Source: Alteriqipengyuania lutimaris (lineage in GTDB: Bacteria; Pseudomonadota; Alphaproteobacteria; Sphingomonadales; Sphingomonadaceae). From it: DNA of 64,000 nucleotides. Below, piece after piece: positions 1 through 7,978 of the stretch. Every line of letters begins with the position of its first letter. Positions within the stretch are counted from its first letter, which is position 1. The stretch is taken from contig NZ_QRBB01000001.1 in assembly GCF_003363135.1 (NCBI RefSeq), positions 620,001 through 684,000 on the forward strand, given 5' to 3'. The notes under the pieces were generated by a model. It was not told the origin of the DNA. It saw only the letters and a program-made list of their open reading frames with translations, and did no database searches. The position numbers and the translations under genes were made by a program.

Positions 1-620
1 CCGACCCACACGAAGCTGAACAGCGCGGCGCCCGGCAGGACGGCGCTCCATGGCGGATCCGGGCGATTCGGTGCGACGCGGTAGAGAAACCCCGCGCCCA
101 GCATTCCAACCACGAACATGAGCGCGAAACTGGCGACCGGTGCCGCCGCACCGGGCAGCGCCGTCGCGAGCGAGATTGCGGTCCCTGCGATCGCGAGCGC
201 GAACACGGCCCCCACGGTGATCGCAACCGCGATCGCGTTGCTTTTCAGGAAGCCGCGATCTTCCTCGGCATTGAAGACCACATTGAGCCCTCCGATGACC
301 GAACGCGCGGCGTTGCGCGCCCCGAAGAGTGCCACCGCCAGCGCGATGAGCAGGCCCAGTCCCTTGGCATCGTCGTTCGCCTCGGTCACCGATTGCAGCT
401 GGTCGCCGATCAGCGAAGCCGCGCTCTCGGGCAAGCCGCGGCCCAGCGCGGCGACGTCGCGCGCAACCACGTCAGGCGTCGCCACCAGGCCGTAGAGCAG
501 CACGCTCACCGCCAGCAGCGGCACCATCGCGAGAAAAGCGTAGTAGGATACTCCGGCGGCAACGAGGCCCGCATTGTCCTGCGAGGCGCCCTGCCAGGTC
601 CGTTTGAGCAGTTTCAGCAT
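1..620 (-). CDS. YihY/BrkB family inner-membrane protein (C-terminus cut by window edge)
   Basis: The complement of 1-620 reads as one open frame from an ATG at 620 and runs off the left edge, so about 206 residues of the N-terminal part are visible. The start MLKLLKRTWQG followed by AAGVSYYAFLAMVPLLAV is the typical opening of YihY/BrkB proteins, polytopic membrane proteins once misnamed ribonuclease BN; their molecular function is unknown. Further hydrophobic segments follow (near residues 90-105, 130-155 and 160-180). An AGGGGAG-type ribosome site lies just upstream. It is read in the same direction as fdxA, 23 nt after it. The family call is confident; the biological role is not known. 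Confidence 0.85.
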   Translation of the reverse strand, partial: MLKLLKRTWQGASQDNAGLVAAGVSYYAFLAMVPLLAVSVLLYGLVATPDVVARDVAALGRGLPESAASLIGDQLQSVTEANDDAKGLGLLIALAVALFGARNAARSVIGGLNVVFNAEEDRGFLKSNAIAVAITVGAVFALAIAGTAISLATALPGAAAPVASFALMFVVGMLGAGFLYRVAPNRPDPPWSAVLPGAALFSFVWV

Positions 621-643
621 AACTCCCCTTCCAGGGAGTCGAC

Positions 644-982
644 TCAGTCCCCTTCGCCGGGTTCCTCGCTGAAGAACTTCTCGAACTTGCCCTCTTCGTC
701 CTTATGCTCGTCCGCGTCGGCGGGCGGATCCTTCTTTTGCGTGATATTGGGCCACTCGTTGGAGAATTTCGTGTTGATTTCCAACCACTTCTCCAGCCCG
801 TCCTCGGTGTCGGGAAGGATCGCCTCGGCCGGGCACTCGGGTTCGCACACGCCGCAGTCGATGCATTCGCTCGGATTGATCACCAGCATGTTCTCGCCCT
901 CGTAGAAGCAGTCGACCGGGCAGACCTCGACGCAGTCGGTATACTTGCATTTGATACAGGCGTCGGTGACGACATAAGTCAT
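644..982 (-). CDS. fdxA: 7-iron ferredoxin FdxA ([3Fe-4S][4Fe-4S])
   Basis: A 112-residue soluble electron carrier. Cysteines at 9, 12, 17, 21 and 25 in [17 protein letters not shown] and at 40, 43, 46 and 50 in [12 protein letters not shown] give the two-cluster pattern of bacterial 7Fe ferredoxins, followed by the usual acidic C-terminal extension of alphaproteobacterial FdxA. The ATG at 982 overlaps the stop of the upstream S4 gene by 4 nt (ATGA), so the two are probably translationally coupled and co-transcribed with the helicase at 1307-3943. The redox partner cannot be read from the sequence. Confidence 0.95.
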   Translation of the reverse strand: MTYVVTDACIKCKYTDCVEVCPVDCFYEGENMLVINPSECIDCGVCEPECPAEAILPDTEDGLEKWLEINTKFSNEWPNITQKKDPPADADEHKDEEGKFEKFFSEEPGEGD

Positions 983-1290
983 GGGCGGGTTCCTTGGGCG
1001 CCGTTTGTTTCTGGCGGTGCTGCTAGTGGGTCGGAGCCTTGCCGGTCAAGCAGACTGTAACAGCTAAGTGCCTCGCATGGCGGGCCGCGACGCTCCGGCA
1101 GGCTCTCGATCCGGATCACGACGACGCCCTGTCCGCGCGGAATGGTGAGCACGTCGCCCGGCGCCACGGCGCGCGCCACACGCTCGACCCGCTGGCCGTT
1201 GAGCCGCAGATATCCGCTTTCGACGAGGCGACGGGCGGCGCTGCGCGTGCGCACGAAGCGCAGCCGGCACAACGCCAGGTCGAGCCTCAT
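979..1290 (-). CDS. S4-domain RNA-binding protein (Hsp15-like)
   Basis: A 103-residue protein whose first 60 residues are an S4 RNA-binding domain ([19 protein letters not shown], then the [10 protein letters not shown] turn and a PGDVLTIP strand). Small stand-alone S4 proteins such as E. coli Hsp15 act on stalled 50S subunits; whether this protein does the same is inference. The C-terminal 40 residues are low complexity and less conserved. It sits 16 nt after the helicase stop and overlaps fdxA by 4 nt, consistent with one minus-strand operon helicase - S4 - fdxA. Confidence 0.85.
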   Translation of the reverse strand: MRLDLALCRLRFVRTRSAARRLVESGYLRLNGQRVERVARAVAPGDVLTIPRGQGVVVIRIESLPERRGPPCEALSCYSLLDRQGSDPLAAPPETNGAQGTRP

Positions 1291-1306
1291 CGGGCGGGTA
1301 CCCGCA

Positions 1307-3943
1307 TCAGCCGAGCATGTCCTTCAGCGCGGCAAAGGCATTCTCGGGGCGCGGCTCGGCAGGCTTGCCGGACTGCGGGCGATTCTCCTTGGGACCGCGC
1401 CCCTTGCCCTGCGGCTTGCCCTTGCCGCGGGACGGGTTGCGCGGCTGGCCGCCGTTCTTGGCCTGATGCGGTTTGCCGCCACGCCTATCCTGCTGCCGCC
1501 CATCGCCGCCGCCCTTGCGCGAGGGCAGCCAGCGCCAGCGATCGGGTATTGCGGGGCCATGCGCGCCTTCGGCCAGCGGCCTGCCTTCGACGAAGCGGAA
1601 CCCCGCCGCGCCCAGCAGGCGCTTGATGCTGTCGGGGGTGAGGCCGGTCGAAACCGCCAGCGCGGGGTCGAGCACGAAGGGCGCGCCGCGCCCGCGTGTG
1701 CTCGCCCTGCTGCCGGCGCGCGCCTCGTGCGCCTGCTTGAACAGCTTTTCGGCGATGTCGACCCGCACGAGCTGCTCGCCCGCCGGGCGATACCCGGCCG
1801 GAAGCGGCCTGGTCGCGGGGATGACCGACCGCATCGTCTCGTCCACCGGACGGCTGTCGATGCCCGCCTGCTTCAGCGCGAGGCGCGGAGCGGGCTTGAG
1901 CAGCGCGGGCGCGAAGATGTCGAGCGCGCCGAACACCACCCCGACCTTGCGCAGGAAGGGGCGCGCTTCCTTGGGCAGGTTTTCGATTCCCGCGCTCTCA
2001 CGCGTCACGATCCCGTGCCCGTCGAGCAGGTTGAGCAGCAGCGCGCGCGCCCACGATGTCGCATCCTCGCTCTTCGAGGCCAGTTGCAGCTTGCGGTAGG
2101 GCTCGAGCGGGGCGAGCAACTCCTTCACCTTTGCCTCGATCGCGGCGAGGAAGGCCTCGCGCGCGCCGTCGGGCAGGCGGTCGAGCTCGCGCGCGGGCTG
2201 GAGCCGCGGCTCGGCCGGATCGACCGGATGGTCGAGCCGCGCGATCTCCTGCGTCCCCCACATCACCCGGCCCGCTTCGAGCGTGACGCCTTCGAGCCCG
2301 CTCTCGCGCAGCTTTTCCGCCTGTGCCGCGAGGATTCGCGGCAGCGCCTTTTCGCCGGCGGAGAGCAGCATCTTGCGGTCGCCCGCCGCCGCATGCGGAT
2401 CGATCGCGAAGCGGAATCCCTCCAGCTTGCCGATCGCCTGGTCCTCGACCAGCAGCGTGCCGTCATCCTCGAGGCTAATCGGGAGGAGGGCAGGGTCGTT
2501 GCCAAGATGCTTCATCAGTACGGAGGTCCTTCGATTCACGAACCGCTCGGTCAGGCGCGCATGGAGCGCATCGGACAGGCGGGCTTCGACCGCGCGGGCA
2601 CGCGCCGCCATTTCGTCGCGCGCGAGCACCCAGTCGGGCCGCTGGCAAATATAGGCCCAGGATCGGATCGCGGCTATCCGCCCCTGCAGCACGGCGATAT
2701 CGCCGCGCACCGTGTCGAGTTCGGCGATCCGCGCGGCGACGTAATCCGCCCCGATATAGCCGCCTTGCAAATCCTGCCACAAGCGCGTGACGAAGCGGGC
2801 ATGGGTATCGACGCCCGACGCGCGGAAATCGGGGAGCGAGCAGACTTCCCAGAAACGCCGGACATTGGCGTGCCCGCGAATCGAATCGGTGAAGGGCTGC
2901 TCGGCCAGCTTGCGCAGCACGGCAAGGTCGATCGCCTCGGGCGCCGGGGCGAGCTCATGCTCGCCGGGCTTCGCGCTCAGGTCCGCGATCAGCGTGCCGA
3001 GCGAATCGAAGCGCGGTTCGGCCTCGCGCCAGTAGAGCCTGGTGAGCGGCTGGAAGCGATGTTCCTCGATCGCGTAGATCTCTTCGTCGGTGAATTCGGC
3101 GTGCTGCCCGCCCATCCCGACCAGCGCGCCGAAGCTGCCGTCGCTGTGGTGCCGCCCCGCGCGGCCCGCGATCTGCGCCATCTCGGCGGGCATCAGCCGC
3201 CGCCGCTTGACGCCGTCGAACTTGGCGAGGCTGGCGAAGGCGACATGGGTGACGTCGAGGTTGAGGCCCATGCCGATAGCGTCAGTGGCGACGATGTAGT
3301 CGACCTCGCCGTTCTGGAACAGTTCGACCTGCTTGTTGCGTGTTTCGGGGCTCAGCGCGCCCATCACCACCGCCGCCCCGCCGCGATGACGCCGCAGCAT
3401 CTCCGCGATGGCGTAAACCTGCTCGGACGAAAACGCGACGACGGCGCTGCGCTTGGGCAGGCGCGAAAGCTTGCGCGCGCCGGCATGGGTGAGGGTGGAG
3501 AAACGCGGCCGCTCGGTCATCTCGACATGCGGGATCAGCGACCTGATCACCGGCGCGGCGGTAGCCGAGCCGAGCAGCATGGTCTCCTCCCGGCCGCGCG
3601 CATTGAGCAAGCGGTCGGTGAAGACATGCCCGCGCTCGCGGTCCGCGGCGAGCTGCACTTCGTCGACCGCGACGAAGGCGTGCCCGCCGCCGTCATGCGG
3701 CATCGCCTCGACCGTGCACAGCGAATAGCGGGCATCCGGAGGCTCGATCCGCTCCTCGCCGGTGATCAGCGCGACCGCCTTCTCGCCCTTGATCGCCACC
3801 ACCCGATCGTAGACCTCGCGTGCCAGCAATCGCAGCGGGAAGCCGATCGTGCCGCTCGAATGGCCGCACATCCGCTCGATCGCCAGATGCGTCTTGCCGG
3901 TGTTCGTGGGGCCGAGGACGGCTTTGATGGCGGAAGCGGACAT
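1307..3943 (-). CDS. SUPV3L1/Suv3-like DEAD/DEAH RNA helicase
   Basis: About 878 residues from the ATG at 3943, chosen because the Walker A motif GPTNTGKT falls at residues 11-18 and an AGGGG lies upstream; a further in-frame start at 3982 would add 13 unconserved residues. Motif II is DEVQ at about 94-97 and motif VI QIAGRAGR lies near residue 270, which places it in the Suv3/MgpS superfamily-2 group rather than DEAD-box proper. The last 90 residues are a Lys/Arg/Gly/Gln-rich disordered tail, typical of RNA-binding extensions. Its likely role is RNA unwinding or decay; the substrate is unknown. First gene of the minus operon with the S4 protein and fdxA. Confidence 0.9.
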   Translation of the reverse strand: MSASAIKAVLGPTNTGKTHLAIERMCGHSSGTIGFPLRLLAREVYDRVVAIKGEKAVALITGEERIEPPDARYSLCTVEAMPHDGGGHAFVAVDEVQLAADRERGHVFTDRLLNARGREETMLLGSATAAPVIRSLIPHVEMTERPRFSTLTHAGARKLSRLPKRSAVVAFSSEQVYAIAEMLRRHRGGAAVVMGALSPETRNKQVELFQNGEVDYIVATDAIGMGLNLDVTHVAFASLAKFDGVKRRRLMPAEMAQIAGRAGRHHSDGSFGALVGMGGQHAEFTDEEIYAIEEHRFQPLTRLYWREAEPRFDSLGTLIADLSAKPGEHELAPAPEAIDLAVLRKLAEQPFTDSIRGHANVRRFWEVCSLPDFRASGVDTHARFVTRLWQDLQGGYIGADYVAARIAELDTVRGDIAVLQGRIAAIRSWAYICQRPDWVLARDEMAARARAVEARLSDALHARLTERFVNRRTSVLMKHLGNDPALLPISLEDDGTLLVEDQAIGKLEGFRFAIDPHAAAGDRKMLLSAGEKALPRILAAQAEKLRESGLEGVTLEAGRVMWGTQEIARLDHPVDPAEPRLQPARELDRLPDGAREAFLAAIEAKVKELLAPLEPYRKLQLASKSEDATSWARALLLNLLDGHGIVTRESAGIENLPKEARPFLRKVGVVFGALDIFAPALLKPAPRLALKQAGIDSRPVDETMRSVIPATRPLPAGYRPAGEQLVRVDIAEKLFKQAHEARAGSRASTRGRGAPFVLDPALAVSTGLTPDSIKRLLGAAGFRFVEGRPLAEGAHGPAIPDRWRWLPSRKGGGDGRQQDRRGGKPHQAKNGGQPRNPSRGKGKPQGKGRGPKENRPQSGKPAEPRPENAFAALKDMLG

Positions 3944-4066
3944 CGCGCCCCTGCATGTGGCAAGCCTGCGCGCATGTCGCAAGCGTGGTGCCCGTGAGCG
4001 CCCTTGGCCGGTTCGGCGCGGATAGCGCCCGGATCGTCGCGCATCCGTGGGATCACGGAAGCAGGA

Positions 4067-4081
4067 TTAAATGCCGATTAA
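4067..4081. promoter_or_regulatory. CtrA-type binding box TTAA-N7-TTAA
   Basis: The sequence TTAAATGCCGATTAA matches the full CtrA consensus of alphaproteobacteria. It lies in the 261-bp divergent region between the helicase and the M23 peptidase gene, 124 nt before the GTG at 4205. I found no other TTAA pair with 7-nt spacing in the window. Function is inferred from the motif only. Confidence 0.6.
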
Positions 4082-4204
4082 GAATGCGATGGCACAAGGC
4101 CCGCTCACCCGATATGCGCCGCCACTTCGACTGACTGGAGTATCGCGGCTGCGCCAGACTATCGGAGACGGGATCTGACCTACGCCGACCAGGCGGATGC
4201 GGAC

Positions 4205-5818
4205 GTGCCGGAGACGCACGACGCAGCCGCTACAGACGATAACAGCGAGACCGCTGGCCCGCAGGAGCCTCGCGCGGTGCCGGCCAAGGAATCGCCGAGC
4301 CTTGGCGCGCGCCTGGCCACGCTGTCGCGAGCGGGGCGGAGCCGGCTGCGCGCGGGGGTCGCCCGGCTCGAACAGGTCGATCTGGCCCCCGATCTTGCAC
4401 AGAATATCGGCAGCCCGCGCTGGTTTCGCGGCGCGGCCACGTTCCTCTCGCTCTCCGCCGTCGCGCTGGCCTTCTGGCCCGACTTCTCGCCGGTCGAGGC
4501 GGCACCCGCCGTGCGGCTGGACCAGATGGCGCGCGACGAGTTTCGCAGCCAGACGATCATGCCGCTGGCGCTGGGCGGCGATACCGGCGCGCGCATGGCG
4601 CCCACCGCGCTGGTCCGCCCGCTGGCCGACGCGCCCGAACGCCCGCAGCTCGACATGACCGCCACCTTCGGCCGCAGCGACAGTCTGGCCAGCATTCTGG
4701 CACGCCAGGGCGTGGGCCAGGCCGACGCAACGCGCGCGGAGCAGCTGGTCGCGCAGGCGATTTCGCTCGACGAGATCGAGCCGGGCACGCAGCTGGACAT
4801 GACGCTCGGCCGCCGCACCGCGCCGGGGGAACCGCGCCCGCTCGACGAAATGCGCTTCCGCGCGCGGTTCGATCTGTCGCTGGCGGTGGCACGGGGAGAC
4901 GACGGCAATCTCGCGCTGATCCGCGAACCGATCGAAGTCGACGAGACGCCGCTGCGGCTGCGGGGAACCGTCGACGGCAGCGTCTATCGCTCCGCCCGCG
5001 CGGCGGGCGCTCCGGCCAGCGCGATCCAGGCCTACCTCAAGGCGGTCGGCGATCACGAGGATCTCGACAGGGCGCTCCAGCCCGGCGACACTTTCGACAT
5101 GATCGTCTCCTACCGCCGCGCCGCGACGGGCGAGCGGCAGGCGGGCCGCCTGCTCTACGCGGGGGTCGAACGCGAGGGCGAGCCGACCATCCAGCTGATG
5201 CGCTGGGGCAAGGACGACCAGTTCTTCGAAGCATCGGGCGTGGGCGAGCAGCGATCGGGCCTGCTGGCACCGGTGCCCGGCTCGATCGGCTCGCGCTACG
5301 GCGTGCGCCGCCACCCGATCCTGCGCTACAAGCGGATGCACGCGGGCGTCGACTATCGTGCGCGCCACGGCACGCCGATCGTCGCACCGACCGATGGCCG
5401 CGTGACGAGCGCGGGGCGTGCGGGCGGCTGCGGCAATGCCGTGCGCCTGTCGCACGAAGGCGGCCTCGGCACGCGCTTCTGCCACATGAGCCGGATGGCC
5501 GTGTCGCGCGGTCAGTATGTCCAGCGCGGGCAGATCATCGGCTATGTCGGCTCGACCGGCCTGTCGACCGGACCGCACCTGCATTACGAGATGTATCGCG
5601 GCGGCCGTCATGTCGATCCGCTGTCGGTCCGCTACGTCACCCGCGCACAGCTGAGCGGGGAAGATCTGCGCCGCTTCCGCTCGACGCTCGAGGCGCTGAA
5701 GACGGTCGACGCGGGCGCCGCACTCGAAGACATGCGGCCGACCAGGCCGGTGGCCGAACAGCCGCTGCGCGAGATCGACCGGATCGCGCTGGTCGCACGA
5801 CACAAAAGCGGCGGCTGA
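4205..5818 (+). CDS. M23 (LytM) family metallopeptidase, membrane-anchored
   Basis: A 537-residue probable peptidoglycan endopeptidase. An N-terminal cytosolic stretch is followed by one hydrophobic segment near residues 78-95, then a periplasmic region and a C-terminal LytM domain with the zinc ligands intact: HAGVDY near residue 380 and HLHYE near residue 460. This is active-type M23, unlike the EnvC-like protein at 27940. The start is GTG at 4205, the only normal start in frame after the TAA at 4079, with AGGCGGA 7-8 nt upstream. A CtrA-type box lies upstream, which fits cell-cycle-timed wall cutting (inference). Confidence 0.88.
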   Translation: MPETHDAAATDDNSETAGPQEPRAVPAKESPSLGARLATLSRAGRSRLRAGVARLEQVDLAPDLAQNIGSPRWFRGAATFLSLSAVALAFWPDFSPVEAAPAVRLDQMARDEFRSQTIMPLALGGDTGARMAPTALVRPLADAPERPQLDMTATFGRSDSLASILARQGVGQADATRAEQLVAQAISLDEIEPGTQLDMTLGRRTAPGEPRPLDEMRFRARFDLSLAVARGDDGNLALIREPIEVDETPLRLRGTVDGSVYRSARAAGAPASAIQAYLKAVGDHEDLDRALQPGDTFDMIVSYRRAATGERQAGRLLYAGVEREGEPTIQLMRWGKDDQFFEASGVGEQRSGLLAPVPGSIGSRYGVRRHPILRYKRMHAGVDYRARHGTPIVAPTDGRVTSAGRAGGCGNAVRLSHEGGLGTRFCHMSRMAVSRGQYVQRGQIIGYVGSTGLSTGPHLHYEMYRGGRHVDPLSVRYVTRAQLSGEDLRRFRSTLEALKTVDAGAALEDMRPTRPVAEQPLREIDRIALVARHKSGG

Positions 5819-5870
5819 CAGCGCGGGTGAACCTTGCAGGCGGAGCAGGCTTGGGCCACACCGCACACCC

Positions 5871-6866
5871 ATGACAGCAGCTTTCCCCGCAACCCGCTTG
5901 CGCCGTACCCGCACCCACGAGTGGAGCCGCCGTCTCCACCGCCAGACGGTGCTTTCGCCCGCCGACCTGATCTGGCCGCTGTTCGTGATCGATGGCGAGG
6001 GCGTGGAACAGCCGGTCGCCAGCCTGCCCGGCGTCAGCCGCTGGTCGGTCGACCTGCTGCTCGACCGCGTCGGCGAAGCGAGCGAGCTGGGCATCCCGTG
6101 CGTTGCGCTGTTTCCGAACACGCCCGCCGGGCTGCGCAGCGAAGCGGCGGAAGAGGCGTGGAATCCGGACAACCTGATCTGCCAGGCGGTCCGCGCGATC
6201 CGCGACCGCTACGGCGATTCGATCGGCGTGATCTGCGACGTCGCGCTCGACCCCTATACCAGCCACGGGCAGGACGGCCTGCTCGACGAACACGGCTATG
6301 TCGCCAACGATGCCACGCTGGAGGCGCTGGTGAAGCAGTCGCTCAACCAGGTTGCGGCAGGCACGGACATCGTCGCCCCGTCGGACATGATGGACGGGCG
6401 CGTGGGTGCGATCCGCCAGGCGCTGGAAGACGCCGGGCACGCCAATATCCAGATCATGAGCTACGCCGCCAAATACGCCTCCGCCTTCTACGGCCCGTTC
6501 CGCGACGCGGTGGGATCGGGTGACCGCCTGAAGGGCGACAAGCGCACCTACCAGCTCGACGCGGGCAATAGCGACGAGGCGATGCGCGAGATCGCGCTCG
6601 ACATCGCGGAAGGTGCGGACAGCGTGATGGTGAAGCCGGGCCTCGCCTATCTCGACATCATCCGCATGGCGCGCGATCGCTTCGACGTGCCGGTGTTCGC
6701 CTATCAGGTCAGCGGCGAATATGCGCTGATCGAAGCGGGTGTCGCCGCCAACGTGGGCGACCGCGAAGCGCTGGTGATGGAGAAACTGACCGCGTTCAAG
6801 CGCGCGGGCTGCGCCGGGGTTCTGACCTACTATGCACCCTTCGCCGCCCGCATCCTCAATGGCTGA
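5871..6866 (+). CDS. hemB: Delta-aminolevulinic acid dehydratase (porphobilinogen synthase)
   Basis: 331 residues. It condenses two 5-aminolevulinates to porphobilinogen in tetrapyrrole synthesis. The two Schiff-base lysines are visible: K201 in SYAAKYASAFYGPF and K255 in VMVKPG. The metal-site segment reads DVALDPYTSHGQDG, with aspartates in place of the zinc-binding cysteines, so this is the Mg-dependent type. It starts 52 nt after the M23 gene. Its stop overlaps the start of the next gene by 8 nt (ATGGCTGA), opening a five-gene run of overlapping frames. Confidence 0.97.
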   Translation: MTAAFPATRLRRTRTHEWSRRLHRQTVLSPADLIWPLFVIDGEGVEQPVASLPGVSRWSVDLLLDRVGEASELGIPCVALFPNTPAGLRSEAAEEAWNPDNLICQAVRAIRDRYGDSIGVICDVALDPYTSHGQDGLLDEHGYVANDATLEALVKQSLNQVAAGTDIVAPSDMMDGRVGAIRQALEDAGHANIQIMSYAAKYASAFYGPFRDAVGSGDRLKGDKRTYQLDAGNSDEAMREIALDIAEGADSVMVKPGLAYLDIIRMARDRFDVPVFAYQVSGEYALIEAGVAANVGDREALVMEKLTAFKRAGCAGVLTYYAPFAARILNG

Positions 6867-7416
6867 TTTTCACCGCGAGACCGCTCGCCTGACCCTGCGC
6901 GACTGGCGCGAGGAAGACTGGCCGCGTTTCTGGGAAGCGACCAACACGCCCGCCGTCATGCGCTGGCTGGGCGGGGTGTGCGATGCGGAGAAGCGCGCGG
7001 GCGCGCAGGACCGCCTGCTGTCCTACGAGCGCGACCATGGCCACACCTTCTGGGCGGTGGAGCGCAAGGAAGACGGTGCGATCCTCGGCTTTTGCGGGCT
7101 CAAGCGCTGCAACCAGGCGGGCGGCCCGGTCGGCACGATGGAGGTCGGCTGGCGGCTGCGCGAGGATGCGTGGGGGCAGGGCTATGCGAAAGAGGCGGCG
7201 TCCGCCTCGCTCGACCTCGCGTTCGAGCGTTTCGAGGCCGACGAGGTCGTGGCGCTGACGGTGGCGCGCAACGATGCCAGCTGGGGCCTGATGAAGCGGC
7301 TGGGCATGCGCCGGCGCGAAGATCTCGACTTCGCCAATGCCGATTTCGACCCCGAGGACCCGACGATCATCGTCTATTCGATCGCGGCGGAAGAATGGGA
7401 ACGGGCGCGTGGCTGA
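6859..7416 (+). CDS. GNAT family N-acetyltransferase (RimJ/RimL type)
   Basis: 185 residues from the ATG that lies in the last codons of hemB. The order ETARLTLRDWREEDWPRF, GFCGLKR, GWRLREDAWGQGYAKEA and the C-terminal NDASWGLMKRLGM is the GNAT acetyl-CoA fold of the Acetyltransf_3 group, which acetylate protein N-termini, amines or small molecules. The substrate is unknown. It is a clear paralogue of the next gene, sharing CGLKR, RxGYAxEA, RLGM and EDPTI elements, so the two arose by tandem duplication. Confidence 0.88.
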   Translation: MADFHRETARLTLRDWREEDWPRFWEATNTPAVMRWLGGVCDAEKRAGAQDRLLSYERDHGHTFWAVERKEDGAILGFCGLKRCNQAGGPVGTMEVGWRLREDAWGQGYAKEAASASLDLAFERFEADEVVALTVARNDASWGLMKRLGMRRREDLDFANADFDPEDPTIIVYSIAAEEWERARG

Positions 7417-7978
7417 GTGGCTGCTCGAGACCGAACGCCTGCGGCTGCGCCCGATTCGGCCCGGCGATGCGGAGCTGCAGATCCGCCACCTCAATTCGGT
7501 GGAGGCGACGCGGCACCTGGGCGGCCCCGCGACGCTGGAGCTGATCGAGGAGAAGCACGCGAAGTCGATGGCGTTCCACGCGCGCGAAGGCTTCGGCTGG
7601 ATGCTGGTGTTCGAGCGTGAGAGTGGCGAGCCGGTCGGCCATTGCGGCCTGAAGCGCGTCGACAGCGAGGGGGCGAAGAACCCCGGCGATGTCGAGATCG
7701 GCTGGATGATCCGGCAGGACCGCTGGCGCCGCGGATATGCCAGCGAAGCGGTGCGCGCGGTGCTGCGGTGGGCATTCGTCGACCATCGCGTGCCGCAGGT
7801 GGTCGCGCTGACCTCATACGCCAACGAACCGAGCTGGCGGCTGATGGAGCGGCTGGGGATGGAACGACGCCCGGACCTCGATTTCGAAGACCCGCGCTTT
7901 TCGCCGGAAGACAACCCCACCATCCTCTACGCGCTCGGCCGAGAAGGCTGGGACGCGGGCGAAAGCGACGCGACATGA
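7409..7978 (+). CDS. GNAT family N-acetyltransferase, paralogue of the preceding gene
   Basis: 189 residues starting at a GTG that overlaps the previous stop by 8 nt (GTGGCTGA), the same overlap design as at hemB. GNAT landmarks are ETERLRLRPIRPGD at the N-terminus, the acetyl-CoA loop DRWRRGYASEA and ANEPSWRLMERLGM near the end. An upstream in-frame ATG at 7337 would lie wholly inside the preceding gene and give an unconserved N-terminus, so GTG is preferred. Substrate unknown. Confidence 0.88.
   Translation: MAEWLLETERLRLRPIRPGDAELQIRHLNSVEATRHLGGPATLELIEEKHAKSMAFHAREGFGWMLVFERESGEPVGHCGLKRVDSEGAKNPGDVEIGWMIRQDRWRRGYASEAVRAVLRWAFVDHRVPQVVALTSYANEPSWRLMERLGMERRPDLDFEDPRFSPEDNPTILYALGREGWDAGESDAT

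Noticed and set aside
1142..3997. 951-codon open frame on the plus strand
   Set aside because: It lies opposite the helicase gene, is Arg/Ala/His-rich with no recognisable domain, and is a by-product of high G+C third positions.
4067..6172. 701-codon open frame on the minus strand
   Set aside because: It is antisense to the M23 peptidase and the start of hemB, both of which carry intact catalytic motifs; the frame has low-complexity composition only.
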